A model generated the notes under the pieces. It worked only from the letters and a program-made list of their open reading frames with translations, was not told where the DNA came from and ran no database searches. Below, one piece after another: positions 35,256 through 44,263 of a DNA stretch of 64,000 bases (its first letter is position 1; every line of letters starts with the position of its first letter). Made by a program: the position numbers and the translations under genes. Source of the stretch: Betaproteobacteria bacterium (GTDB taxonomy: Bacteria > Pseudomonadota > Gammaproteobacteria > Burkholderiales > Eutrophovitaceae); assembly GCA_020354125.1 (NCBI GenBank), contig CP070643.1, positions 1,090,082 through 1,154,081 of the forward strand, given 5' to 3'.

Positions 35256-37124
35256 TTGGCCACCCGCGGCCTGACATGGCTGGCAGTAGCCGGGATCATC
35301 TTCGTCCTTTTGCCACAGACCGGCGCTGGTCTGGAAATCGGTCGCGTTACCGTCAACTCGAAGCTGGGTCAGCCTCTCGACGCGATCGTCCGCATTTTCC
35401 TCGCGCCGGGAGAAGAACTCGACAGCAGCTGTTTGTCGATTGCCAATCGTCAAGACTTTTCGAACCCGGAGCATGCACTGCTTGGCGATGCGAAGCTGAC
35501 GTTATTGGGGAAACACGGACCGATTCAGATCACCACCTCGACACCGGTAACCAATTCCGCAGTGTCGCTCGGTCTGCATTTGCAATGCGACGCGAACCGA
35601 ATCAGCGTTCGACCAGTTAACCTGTACCTGCAGGGACACTATTCGATTACATCGGCGCCAAACAAATTGGCGAAGATTAACTCGGATTTGCCAGGCACGA
35701 CGATCACTGTCAAGCGCGGCGACAGCGTCTACAAACTGTCCCGCCTGATTTACCCGCACGAGGAGACGGCAGTTGCCAACCTGGCTCAGGCAATCATTCT
35801 GACCAACCCGGCATTGTTTCCGGATGGTCGTGGTCGGCCGCTTCAGATCGGCGAACGGCTGACAATTCCCGACCTGCGCACCGTCGAAGCGATTGTGGCC
35901 CGTTCGCCGTCACCGGTTGTGGCCACGGCAGAGCAACCGGCGCCGGCTCCCTCCTCTGCGGCAACGCGACAGACGGCGCCACTGGCACCGCACGCGGGTG
36001 CAACGACCGCACCGGCCCCTGAAGCAGCACCTGTCGCATTGTCAACACGCAAGATTATTGCGAGTGGGGAATTGAGACTGCAACTCGCGACCGGTCTTGA
36101 TCTCAGCCGTACGCGCGGCTTAACAGAACAACAACGGGCGGCGCTGAGGCGGCCGGTCGACAGCGAAGTAGTTGCCGGCCCACGCGCAGATGCGCTGCCG
36201 CAGATCGCTGCTTTGTCGTCGCGCGCTGATCGAATTCGTCAGTTGCAAGATGGCATCAACGACCGTCTGGCTCGCCTCGAAGCCGCTACCACGTCATTGA
36301 AGAACGCCTTCTTCCAGACCAGGGTCCAGCGCGCGCCCCCTCCGGCACCGGCCAGGCGTCCCACTGCGACCCGAACGGAACCACCTAAAACGCCAGCTGC
36401 GCCGCCAGCGAAACCGGTTACGCGGCAACAACCTAGGCCGCCAGCCAAACCCGCCGTCGTACCCCGGCTCAGCCCAGCCGAACCAGAACCCGCAGGGCCA
36501 CCGGCGTGGCAGTCCTATGGTGTCTTCGCGCTGCTAGCCGTGCTGGCGATTGCTTTCGTATTGCTTGGCCGCAAGTTCCTTACGCACCGTGCACTGGTCA
36601 AGCAACGCACCCGCATCGACGCCATGCTCGAACAGGCACGCGCCGCTGCGACACCACTACTCGGTTCAGAACCCGCGTTTGAGGCTAGCGGCGCTGCACC
36701 AGAGCCACGCGCCGGGCCACCCCCTGCCGAGCCAGAAGTGTATGAAGCAGCGGAGCGAGTGGTTAGTGAGGATACGGAGCCGGAGATTTTCGATCCCACC
36801 AAGACGATGCCGTTCGCGCATCTGCCGGCCGCCGAAGAAGGCCCATCCTCGCCTTCCGAGCAACCTCCTGCACAATTGCGTGCCGAGATGGATGACGCGA
36901 TGGACGCCACTCGCTCGATGTTTTCCGATGTCGACCGCTTTATCACTCTCGGTCGAATTCAGAATGCGATCAGCCTGCTCGAGTTTCAAATCAAACGCGA
37001 GCCCACCGATCGCGATTCGTGGATCAAGCTGATGGCGGTGTACCGAAGTGAAGGCATGGATGACGATTTTGAACGCATCTACGCCGGCTTCCGTGAACAG
37101 TTCGGCGAATATCTCGACTTCTAA
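35256..37124 (+). CDS. FimV/HubP-like polar hub protein
   Basis: A 622-residue FimV-family protein. A signal peptide-like start is followed by the FimV N-terminal domain (LEIGRVTVNSKLGQPLDA) and a LysM-like segment (TITVKRGDSVYKLS). A Pro/Ala-rich linker follows, then one membrane helix (about 415-430) and a cytoplasmic part ending in the FimV C-terminal domain (FITLGRIQNAISLLEF, FREQFGEYLDF). FimV organises pili and secretion at the pole and controls c-di-GMP or cAMP signalling. The start is a TTG at 35256; I see no better ATG. The stop is one base from the dnaB stop on the other strand. Confidence 0.82.
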   Translation: MATRGLTWLAVAGIIFVLLPQTGAGLEIGRVTVNSKLGQPLDAIVRIFLAPGEELDSSCLSIANRQDFSNPEHALLGDAKLTLLGKHGPIQITTSTPVTNSAVSLGLHLQCDANRISVRPVNLYLQGHYSITSAPNKLAKINSDLPGTTITVKRGDSVYKLSRLIYPHEETAVANLAQAIILTNPALFPDGRGRPLQIGERLTIPDLRTVEAIVARSPSPVVATAEQPAPAPSSAATRQTAPLAPHAGATTAPAPEAAPVALSTRKIIASGELRLQLATGLDLSRTRGLTEQQRAALRRPVDSEVVAGPRADALPQIAALSSRADRIRQLQDGINDRLARLEAATTSLKNAFFQTRVQRAPPPAPARRPTATRTEPPKTPAAPPAKPVTRQQPRPPAKPAVVPRLSPAEPEPAGPPAWQSYGVFALLAVLAIAFVLLGRKFLTHRALVKQRTRIDAMLEQARAAATPLLGSEPAFEASGAAPEPRAGPPPAEPEVYEAAERVVSEDTEPEIFDPTKTMPFAHLPAAEEGPSSPSEQPPAQLRAEMDDAMDATRSMFSDVDRFITLGRIQNAISLLEFQIKREPTDRDSWIKLMAVYRSEGMDDDFERIYAGFREQFGEYLDF

Positions 37125-37125
37125 A

Positions 37126-38514
37126 TCAGTAGCGCGTCGGATCGGCGAAATTTTCGAACCGCGTGTGCTCTCCCTGAAACGTCAGCATTACTGTACCGAT
37201 CGGTCCGTTGCGCTGCTTGCCGATGATGATCTCGGCTCTGCCCTTGTCGGGTGAATCGAGGTTGTACACCTCGTCACGGTAAATGAACAGAATCAGATCG
37301 GCGTCTTGCTCAATGGCACCGGATTCGCGCAAGTCGGACATCACCGGCCGTTTGTTCGGCCGCTGCTCGAGTGAGCGATTTAGTTGTGACAGTGCCACCA
37401 CCGGAACATTGAGCTCTTTTGCGAGCGCCTTGAGCGAGCGCGATATCTCGGAGATCTCTGTGGCCCGGTTTTCCCCTTGTGCGGTAGCCGACATTAACTG
37501 CAGATAGTCGACAATGATCATACCCAGCTGGCCATATTGCCGATGCAGGCGGCGAGCTCGCGCGCGCAGTTCCAACGCATTCAGCGCCGCGGTTTCATCG
37601 ATATGGATTGGTGCCTCGCTGAGCCTGCCAACGGCGTCGGTCAAGCGTCGCCAGTCGTCTTCCGCAAGCCTGCCGGTGCGAAGTTTGTGTTGGTCCAGCC
37701 TGCCGATCGAACCAAGCAGCCGCATGGCAAGCTGAGCCGCTGACATTTCCATGGAGAAAATACCGATTGGCAGCCCGGCATCAAGTGCGACGTGCTCGGC
37801 CATGTTCAGTGCCAGCGCAGTCTTGCCCATCGATGGGCGCCCGGCAACGATAACCAGGTCACCGGGTTGGAAGCCCGATGTCATTCTGTCCAGGTCGGCA
37901 AAACCGGTCGGCACCCCAGTAACGTCGGACGGGTTGTCACGGTTGTATAGCAGGTCAATGCGCTCGACCACCTGGGTCAGAACCGGTTGCATATCGACAA
38001 AGCCCTGCCTGCCGCGCGCGCCTTGTTCCGATATGGAGAATATTCTCGACTCGGCTTCGTCGAGCAGCTGCGCCGGCTCACGTCCCATCGGGTTGTAAGC
38101 CAGCTCTGCGATATTGCTTGCCGTTTCGGCAAGCTTGCGCATGATGGCGCGCTCGCGAACGATCTCGGCGTAGCGCCTTATGTTTGCAGCCGACGGTGTG
38201 TTCTGCGCCAGCGCGCCGATGTAAGCAAGGCCGCCAACTGACTCCAAATCCTTGGTGCTCTCCAGACTTTCGGCGACCGTGATGGCATCCGCTGGACGGT
38301 TCGCTTCAATCAGGCGTGTGATGTGGTGGTATATCTGTCGATGGTCGGCGCGATAGAAATCCGATTCGGAAAGAAAATCAGCGATGCGATCCCACGCCGA
38401 ATTGTCCAGCAGCAAGCCACCCAGCACTGATTGCTCGGCCTCTACCGAATGCGGGGGCAGTTTGATCAGTTCAACTTCAGACCCTTCAATACGTTGAACC
38501 GATGCCTGCGCCAT
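37126..38514 (-). CDS. dnaB: Replicative DNA helicase DnaB
   Basis: A 462-residue hexameric RecA-fold helicase of the replication fork. The N-terminal DnaC/DnaG-interacting domain (PHSVEAEQSVLGGLLLD) precedes Walker A GRPSMGKTALALNMAEH (about 213) and Walker B IIVDYLQLM. Late motifs ALSQLNRSLEQRPNKRPVMSDLRESG-like are intact. It lies downstream of rplI, as in many Gammaproteobacteria, separated by 314 bases. No intein or insertion is present. Confidence 0.97.
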   Translation of the reverse strand: MAQASVQRIEGSEVELIKLPPHSVEAEQSVLGGLLLDNSAWDRIADFLSESDFYRADHRQIYHHITRLIEANRPADAITVAESLESTKDLESVGGLAYIGALAQNTPSAANIRRYAEIVRERAIMRKLAETASNIAELAYNPMGREPAQLLDEAESRIFSISEQGARGRQGFVDMQPVLTQVVERIDLLYNRDNPSDVTGVPTGFADLDRMTSGFQPGDLVIVAGRPSMGKTALALNMAEHVALDAGLPIGIFSMEMSAAQLAMRLLGSIGRLDQHKLRTGRLAEDDWRRLTDAVGRLSEAPIHIDETAALNALELRARARRLHRQYGQLGMIIVDYLQLMSATAQGENRATEISEISRSLKALAKELNVPVVALSQLNRSLEQRPNKRPVMSDLRESGAIEQDADLILFIYRDEVYNLDSPDKGRAEIIIGKQRNGPIGTVMLTFQGEHTRFENFADPTRY

Positions 38515-38828
38515 ATTTCATCCCCCGCGGAAATCGTCGCACTGCTGTGCGATTCGAATGATTCAAGTTTAGTAAAAATCCGTCGTGCGCCAAAGAACTA
38601 TTTTTTCAGCTGCGCCGAACACCTTGAATGCAAAGGTAGTCGCCCAATCCACGCGAGGCAGAAGAGCCATAATCTCAAAGGCAAACTGCAAGATTACTCA
38701 ACCCGTCGCCGTGCTCCGGCCGGATTCTGCACCAATCGATGCGCGGCTCTCGCTCCAACGCCCGGCTCAAAAACAAACAAACCGCGGCCAAGGCCGCGGC
38801 TTGTCTGCAAAGAACGAATGACGCGAGA
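38515..38828. other. Intergenic region between rplI and dnaB
   Basis: A 314-bp gap with the L9-operon terminator at its right side (38766-38800) and presumably the dnaB promoter towards 38520-38600. I see nothing else: no hairpin, no repeat, no plausible small gene on either strand. Confidence 0.5.
38766..38800 (-). terminator. Intrinsic terminator of the rpsF-priB-rpsR-rplI operon
   Basis: On the minus strand the stem CCGCGGCC/GGCCGCGG (two-base loop) is followed by a T-rich tract (TTTGTTTGTTTTT). It starts about 30 bases after the L9 stop, so it ends the ribosomal operon. Confidence 0.85.
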
Positions 38829-39278
38829 CTACTGCTCGGCGATCACCGACACGTTGATGGTTGCGACCGCATCAGCGTGGAAATCGACTGTAATCTGATA
38901 CTCGCCGATTTGCTTCAGCGGCCCGCCGGGCATCTGAATCATGCTTTTGGGCACTTCATGGCCCTGTGCCTGAAGCGCATCGGCGATGTCGTAATGGGTA
39001 ACAGAGCCAAACAGGCGTCCGTCAACACCGGCCTTTTGCGCAATCTCCAAGGTCATGCCGTCAATCTTTTCGCAGCGCTCTTTCGCGTCGGCCAGTACCT
39101 TCGCTTGCTGCGCTTCCAGTTCGGCGCGTCGCTCCTCGAACTCGGCGATATTGGCCTCGGTTGCGCGCTTGGCCTTGCCCTGCGGGATCAGATAATTGCG
39201 GGCGTAGCCCTCTTTGACTTTGACGATATCGCCGAGACGGCCAAGATTCTGGATCTGTTCCATCAGGATAATCTGCAT
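38829..39278 (-). CDS. rplI: 50S ribosomal protein L9
   Basis: A 149-residue L9 with the canonical N-terminus MQIILMEQIQNLGRLGD, the VKEGYARNYLIPQGKA motif, a long central helix (about 40-75) and a C-terminal domain ending in INVSVIAEQ. Last gene of the S6 operon. Confidence 0.97.
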   Translation of the reverse strand: MQIILMEQIQNLGRLGDIVKVKEGYARNYLIPQGKAKRATEANIAEFEERRAELEAQQAKVLADAKERCEKIDGMTLEIAQKAGVDGRLFGSVTHYDIADALQAQGHEVPKSMIQMPGGPLKQIGEYQITVDFHADAVATINVSVIAEQ

Positions 39279-39292
39279 GGTCCCGTCTCCAA

Positions 39293-39562
39293 TCAGTGAA
39301 CGTCGGAGTACGGCAACAGCGCCAGAAAGCGGGCGCGCTTGATGGCAACCGATAGTTGCCGCTGATACCGCGTCTTGGTGCCGGTGATACGCGCCGGAAT
39401 GATCTTTCCGGTTTCACTGATGAAATCCTTGAGTATATCGACATCCTTGTAATCGACCCATTCGATGCCTTCAGCGGTGAAGCGGCAAAACTTGCGACGC
39501 TTGAACAAAGGACGCGAAAAACTGCGTTTCTTGTCGCTGCGTTTTTTGGTCGGACGGTACAT
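39293..39562 (-). CDS. rpsR: 30S ribosomal protein S18
   Basis: An 89-residue S18. The basic N-terminal extension ([16 protein letters not shown]) precedes the conserved [33 protein letters not shown] and [14 protein letters not shown]. Located 14 bases upstream of rplI. Confidence 0.97.
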   Translation of the reverse strand: MYRPTKKRSDKKRSFSRPLFKRRKFCRFTAEGIEWVDYKDVDILKDFISETGKIIPARITGTKTRYQRQLSVAIKRARFLALLPYSDVH

Positions 39563-39575
39563 GTTTATCTCCCGT

Positions 39576-39872
39576 TTACTTCAAATCAAATTCGGTTACG
39601 TGAAAAACGACCCAACGGGATTTACTGCTGCGGTTTCCCAGGAATCCTCTGAGCTCCAGCGTTGTGTCGGGTGAAATCTGATTCAGCGATTGCGCCGTTT
39701 CACCGATTGCCACACAGTCCAGCGTCAATGCCACGTCTCGCCCTTGTCCCGCTTCTGTCTGTCTGGAATGGTGCTCAACGGTGAAGGCAAGAACCGCAAT
39801 TCCTGCCGGCGTGTATCGCAACTCTTCTCTGGATACGATGCTCGCCTGCAAGATGACTGTGTTATGCGGCAA
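39576..39872 (-). CDS. priB: Primosomal replication protein N (PriB)
   Basis: A 98-residue single-domain OB-fold protein that works with PriA and DnaT in replication restart. [21 protein letters not shown] is the PriB signature region. The start appears to be a TTG at 39872, directly after the rpsF stop (TGATTG), because no ATG or GTG lies in a suitable place. It belongs to the rpsF-priB-rpsR-rplI operon, the usual position in Gammaproteobacteria. Confidence 0.9.
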   Translation of the reverse strand: MPHNTVILQASIVSREELRYTPAGIAVLAFTVEHHSRQTEAGQGRDVALTLDCVAIGETAQSLNQISPDTTLELRGFLGNRSSKSRWVVFHVTEFDLK

Positions 39873-40292
39873 TCAGGTCGATGCCTCCGCCGGCGCTTCG
39901 GTTGCCGCGGCCTTTGCGGGCGCTTCCTGTGCCTTGGCACTCTGCGCCGCCTGGCCGACGATCTGCCTGGATTTCTCTTCCTTCATCATGGCCGAAGGTT
40001 CCGTAACCCCCTTGGTCATGGTCACGGTCAAGTGTCGCAACACCGCGTCATTGAACTTGAAAGCGTGTTCAAGTTCGTCAAGCACCGCCTGATCGCACTC
40101 GACGTTCATCAGGACGTAATGCGCTTTGTGAACCTTCTGAATGGGATAGGCCAGCTGTCTGCGGCCCCAGTCTTCGACGCGATGGACGTTTCCGTTACCA
40201 CCGGTAACCAGCGTCCGATAGCGCTCGATCATTGCCGAGACTTGCTCGCTCTGATCGGGATGAACAATAAAAACGATTTCGTAATGCCGCAT
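39873..40292 (-). CDS. rpsF: 30S ribosomal protein S6
   Basis: A 139-residue S6: [19 protein letters not shown]-terminus, the [15 protein letters not shown] motif and [10 protein letters not shown]. It has an Ala/Glu-rich C-terminal extension (about residues 108-139) of low complexity. First gene of the operon; S6 and S18 bind each other, which fits their linkage. Confidence 0.97.
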   Translation of the reverse strand: MRHYEIVFIVHPDQSEQVSAMIERYRTLVTGGNGNVHRVEDWGRRQLAYPIQKVHKAHYVLMNVECDQAVLDELEHAFKFNDAVLRHLTVTMTKGVTEPSAMMKEEKSRQIVGQAAQSAKAQEAPAKAAATEAPAEAST

Positions 40293-40490
40293 TCGCCAAA
40301 CTCCTTATGGATTAACCGCCCGATAGCGGGCGAGAAGCCTCTCGAAGTGCGGGCTCCGATGAGGCAAGGAAGCGGCGGATTATACCGAGATTACGTTTGA
40401 TATCAAGGCGGTTAGATCGCCGGTCCGGCCCTTGCGACAGCCCTTAGCACGCGGCAAGCGGCACTTGGCGGGCCAACAGCGTGTTCCGCG

Positions 40491-41192
40491 TCAGCCAAGG
40501 CAAAGCAGACCAGTGCGGATTTTCTGGCCCAGGTCAAAGGCGTGAGCCAGTCCCGACACGCCGAAGCCGAATACCAGGGTGCCGCATACAGTCCGGAAAG
40601 TCCGCCCCTGAAACACCCGGGCCGCTCCCCTTACTACCAGGCCGGCCAGCAGCAAATTGGGCAAGGTACCCAAGCCAAACGCCAACATCATCAGCGCCCC
40701 GCGTTCCGCAGTGCCCGACAGCAGCGCCGTCGCCAGCACCCCGTACACCAGCCCACAGGGAATCCAGCCCCACAACGCGCCCACTGCCAGCGCTCGTGGC
40801 ACTGTGTCGGCCGGAATAAGCCCCCGGCCAAGTGGCTGGATGCGCCGCCAAAGCGACCGACCTGCGGCCTCGAAGTGCGCCGCCAAAGGCGACAAGCCCG
40901 CCAGATAGAGACCGAGAATTAGCAACATGACATTCGCCAGCACGTAAAGCACGAGCTGGACGGGCAACGCCTCGGAGAACATCAAGCCGAGACCCCCGAC
41001 CGATCCGGCGATCGCGCCGGCAACGCAGTAGCTGCCAATGCGGCCAGTACTGTAGGCCAGGTGCAGCCGCACCTGGCCGCCGCCCGGCTGGGCCGACAGG
41101 GCGCCAACAATGCCGCCACACATTCCGGCACAGTGCCCCGCCCCGAGTAAACCAACCAGAAAAACCGCTGCCAGACCCAATTCGTGAGGCAC
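40491..41192 (-). CDS. SafE/TauE-type membrane protein of the cco region
   Basis: A 233-residue protein with about six helices, of the DsbD-like/TauE-SafE family often found with cbb3 oxidase genes. Two metal- or thiol-active stretches are visible: GHCAGMCGG near residue 19 and WIPCGLVYGVL near residue 142. It may help copper or thiol handling for oxidase assembly; that is inference from context. The GTG start shares one base with the hemN stop (TAGTG). Confidence 0.78.
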   Translation of the reverse strand: MPHELGLAAVFLVGLLGAGHCAGMCGGIVGALSAQPGGGQVRLHLAYSTGRIGSYCVAGAIAGSVGGLGLMFSEALPVQLVLYVLANVMLLILGLYLAGLSPLAAHFEAAGRSLWRRIQPLGRGLIPADTVPRALAVGALWGWIPCGLVYGVLATALLSGTAERGALMMLAFGLGTLPNLLLAGLVVRGAARVFQGRTFRTVCGTLVFGFGVSGLAHAFDLGQKIRTGLLCLG

Positions 41193-42643
41193 TAGATCAC
41201 CTTTGAGTACGAGGCGCGCAACCTTTGCTCGCGCAAGTGGCGGTCGAACACCATACAGATCGCCCGTACCAGATGCCGGCCACGCTCGGTAACGGTAAGC
41301 CAGTCGTCTTCAATGGCGATGAGTCCGTCTTCTACGAACGGTTCGAGCTCCTTCAGTTCAGTCTCGAAATAGTCGCGAAAGTCTATCAGGTGCGCAATCT
41401 CGACTGATTCGAACGCCAACTCGAAATGGCACATCAACGCCAGTATGACAGCACGGCGCACCAGATCATCGGCGGTTAGTTCAATGCCCCGCATGGTCGG
41501 CAGAGTGTTGGCGTCGAGCCGGTCATAGTACTCATCGAGGGTGCGCACGTTCTGGCTGAAGGTGGGGCCCACTGCGCTGATCGAAGACACGCCCAGCCCC
41601 AGCAGGTCGCTGTCCGCGTGTGTTGAATAGCCTTGAAAGTTGCGATGCAGATGTCCGCGTCGCTGCGCCACGGCGAGGTCGTCTTCCGCTTTGGCGAAGT
41701 GATCCAGACCGATGTGTACATAGCCAGCTTGCGTCAGCCGTTGCACTGCCAGACTGAATATCTGAAGCCGGCTATCGGCGTCGGGAAGATCAGCGGCATT
41801 GATTCTGCGCTGCGGCTTGAACACGTGCGGAAGGTGCGCATAGTTGTAGATTGCCAACCGATCAGGAGACAATGAAATCACTTTGTCGAGTGTGCGGTCG
41901 AAAGTGGTCACGCTCTGCTTCGGCAGGCCGTAAATGAGATCGACGTTGATTGAGTGGAAACCGGCCGCACGGGCCGCCGCAATCACCTGCGTCGTTTGCG
42001 CCTCGCTCTGGATCCGGTTGATAGCCCGCTGCACTTCGATGTCAAAGTCCTGTACACCAACAGACAGGCGGTTGAAACCGAGCTCGGCGAGCAGCCCAAC
42101 GGTTGCCTCGCTTACGCCACGAGGATCGACCTCGATTGAACATTCCAACTCCGAGCTGCGGTCGAAATAGGTGCATAACATCTGCGCCAGCTCGCGCAAC
42201 TCGGTATCGTTCAAGAAAGTCGGCGTACCGCCACCCCAGTGCATTTGAACAATGCTGCGATCATCCAGCAGCTCAGTCTGCAACTTCACCTCTTTCTCGA
42301 GGTAACGAAGGTATTTCGCCGCCTTCGAGTGGTCCTTGGTCACAACCTTGTTACAACCGCAGTAGTAACAAATGGTGTTACAGAATGGCAGGTGAACATA
42401 CACCGACAAGGGTCGGCGAAGGCCGCCAATACGACGCTTTGCCAGCCACGTAGCGTGCTGTTCCGGGCCGAACGCCTCAACGAATCGATCTGCCGTCGGA
42501 TACGAGGTGTATCTCGGACCGGCCATGTCAAATTTCTTTATCAGCTCGATATCGACGGGGGATGTGGAACCGAGGTTGCGCACGTGTTGATTCAATTTCG
42601 CCTGGTTTTTGAACAAAGTACCACCATTTTCAAGCGGATGCAC
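41192..42643 (-). CDS. hemN: Oxygen-independent coproporphyrinogen III oxidase HemN
   Basis: HemN converts coproporphyrinogen III to protoporphyrinogen IX without oxygen. The 483-residue enzyme has the intact radical-SAM motif PFCNTICYYCGC (Cys 88, 92, 95 and 97), HWGGGTPTFL, SVGVQDFD and YGLPKQ. GTG at 42643 gives the longest product; GTG at 42580 is an alternative. An imperfect FNR box overlaps the upstream side (42655-42668), fitting low-oxygen induction. The gene overlaps the SafE-type gene downstream and lies 110 bases from its diverged paralog upstream. Confidence 0.94.
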   Translation of the reverse strand: MHPLENGGTLFKNQAKLNQHVRNLGSTSPVDIELIKKFDMAGPRYTSYPTADRFVEAFGPEQHATWLAKRRIGGLRRPLSVYVHLPFCNTICYYCGCNKVVTKDHSKAAKYLRYLEKEVKLQTELLDDRSIVQMHWGGGTPTFLNDTELRELAQMLCTYFDRSSELECSIEVDPRGVSEATVGLLAELGFNRLSVGVQDFDIEVQRAINRIQSEAQTTQVIAAARAAGFHSINVDLIYGLPKQSVTTFDRTLDKVISLSPDRLAIYNYAHLPHVFKPQRRINAADLPDADSRLQIFSLAVQRLTQAGYVHIGLDHFAKAEDDLAVAQRRGHLHRNFQGYSTHADSDLLGLGVSSISAVGPTFSQNVRTLDEYYDRLDANTLPTMRGIELTADDLVRRAVILALMCHFELAFESVEIAHLIDFRDYFETELKELEPFVEDGLIAIEDDWLTVTERGRHLVRAICMVFDRHLREQRLRASYSKVI

Positions 42644-42654
42644 CCCGCCCCGGT

Positions 42655-42668
42655 TTGACCAATGTCAA
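42655..42668. promoter_or_regulatory. Possible FNR-type site upstream of hemN
   Basis: TTGACCAATGTCAA is a perfect dyad matching the FNR consensus TTGAT-N4-ATCAA at eight of ten positions. It lies only 12 bases from the longest hemN start, so either the site represses, or the true start is downstream at 42580. Confidence 0.45.
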
Positions 42669-42753
42669 AGCATAGTGCGGAAAACCATACCACTCGCACG
42701 CTAAGCTCCAGCGGCGCCAGCAAGCCTCTGAGCGGCCTCCCGGCAGTGCTCCA

Positions 42754-44145
42754 TTACAGCAATTTCTCGAACGAGGCGCGCCTGCGCTCCAGACGCAAAT
42801 AGCGGTCGAATACCCGGCAGATTGTCCACACCACGTACCGCCCATGGTCGGTCACGCTGAGCCAGCCATCATCGATGGCCACCAACCCGGCATCGGCAAA
42901 CGCTTTCAGCTCCTCCAGTTCGTCAGCAAAGTATCTTGTGAAATCGAGCAGATGAGCGATTTCAACCGATTCGAATGCGACCTCGAAATGGCACATCAAG
43001 GCATTCATGACGGTGCGACGCGCCAAGTCGTCGGTGGTCAATTCGATGCCCCGGGCAACAGGAACAACGTCCTCATCGAGCATGCTGTAGTAGTCCTCGA
43101 TCGACCGGGCATTCTGACTGTAAGTGGGTCCGATTGCGCTGATCGACGCGATCCCGATGCCGAGCACATCACAATCGCCATGTGAGCAATAACCCTGAAT
43201 ATCACGATGCAACCTGCCCTGGTGCTGCGCGACAGCCAGTTCATCATGCGGTCTGGCAAACAGATTCATTCCGATGTGAACGTATCCGGCCTCTGCCAGC
43301 CGCGTTACGGCAACGCTGAACAACTGCAGGCGCGTTTCTTCAGCAAGAGCATCTGCTCGATCCTCCTTGCGCGCCGTTCGCGTTGCCTTCGGCAATCGCA
43401 TGTAGTCCTGCAACGACAACCGCTCGGGTTGCAAAGCAAGCAGTTTCTTGAGCATCCGGTTAAATGACATTACCGTCTGCCCCGGAACACCGAAAACGAC
43501 GTTGACGGTTATAGAGCCGATTCCGGCCCCGCGTGCCGCAGCAATTACGTTCTCCGCAACTGCCATGAGTCGGTCGGAATCGACGCAGTCCGCCTTCTGT
43601 GCGTCGCACTCCCGCACGTTGACGTATAGCTCGTTCACGCCTGCCTCGACCACGCTCGCGACTTGTTGATCGTCAATTGCAACCGGTTGGATCTCGATCG
43701 AACAACGGGTCTGGCCGGACTGCTCGAAGTAGCGATCCATTCGGCGCCGCGCTGCGCCAAGGACATCGTTGCGAAGCAGAGACGTCGTATCTCCGCCCCA
43801 GTGCAAGTGCGTCAGCGCCCGCTTCTCGAGAAAGTTGCTATTGAGACGCATTTCCTGTTCGAAGTAATCCAGGTAGCGTGAATTGGCCTCGCGATCTGCA
43901 GTAACTGTCTCTTCACGGCCGCACGAGGGGCACACCGAATTCAACAATGGCATATGTACATACATTCCCAAGGGGCGGCTGAACCCTCCAATGCCCCTTT
44001 TGCGCAACCATAGGGTATGATTGTCCGGACCGAATGCCTCGACGAACCGGTCCGTTGAGGGATACGCGGTATGTCGGGGGGCGACGGTGTAGAATTGCCT
44101 CAAGATCGTGGGATCCGGTAACGATATTTTTCTAAGATTAGCCAT
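42754..44145 (-). CDS. HemN paralog lacking the first radical-SAM cysteine and the fourth conserved Cys
   Basis: A 463-residue full-length paralog of the adjacent HemN, alignable from APRHTAYPST to the end with the same C-terminal landmarks (ESVEIAHLLDF, RASFEKLL). Where HemN has PFCNTICYYCGC, this protein has PLLNSVCPSCGR. The first cluster Cys is Leu68 (TTG), the second and third are kept, and the fourth conserved Cys is Arg. HWGGGTPTF has become HWGGDTTSL. A 4Fe-4S radical-SAM centre of the usual kind is therefore unlikely. The frame is open over its whole length, so it is not a simple pseudogene. The ATG at 44145 is preferred; a TTG at 44223 would begin inside an FNR box. Confidence 0.85.
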   Translation of the reverse strand: MANLRKISLPDPTILRQFYTVAPRHTAYPSTDRFVEAFGPDNHTLWLRKRGIGGFSRPLGMYVHMPLLNSVCPSCGREETVTADREANSRYLDYFEQEMRLNSNFLEKRALTHLHWGGDTTSLLRNDVLGAARRRMDRYFEQSGQTRCSIEIQPVAIDDQQVASVVEAGVNELYVNVRECDAQKADCVDSDRLMAVAENVIAAARGAGIGSITVNVVFGVPGQTVMSFNRMLKKLLALQPERLSLQDYMRLPKATRTARKEDRADALAEETRLQLFSVAVTRLAEAGYVHIGMNLFARPHDELAVAQHQGRLHRDIQGYCSHGDCDVLGIGIASISAIGPTYSQNARSIEDYYSMLDEDVVPVARGIELTTDDLARRTVMNALMCHFEVAFESVEIAHLLDFTRYFADELEELKAFADAGLVAIDDGWLSVTDHGRYVVWTICRVFDRYLRLERRRASFEKLL

Positions 44146-44209
44146 AAACCCGGTCGTAGCTGCGGATTTGACCGACCGAAAAATCTTAATCTCAAGCATT
44201 GAAACTTGC

Positions 44210-44223
44210 TTGACAAGCATCAA
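44210..44223. promoter_or_regulatory. FNR-type site between fnr and the hemN paralog
   Basis: TTGACAAGCATCAA matches the FNR consensus TTGAT-N4-ATCAA at nine of ten positions. It lies 40 bases upstream of the fnr start and 65 bases from the preferred ATG of the hemN paralog. It could serve autoregulation of fnr and control of the paralog from one site. Confidence 0.72.
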
Positions 44224-44263
44224 ATAGGGTGCATTTGCCTGCGGCGACAGGGGGGAGAAAGAA

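Noticed and set aside
40293..40490. Possible S6:S18-binding leader upstream of rpsF
   Set aside because: A CCGCC...GCGGG stem is present at about 40317-40330, but I could not match the known motif with its CCG bulge well enough to call it.
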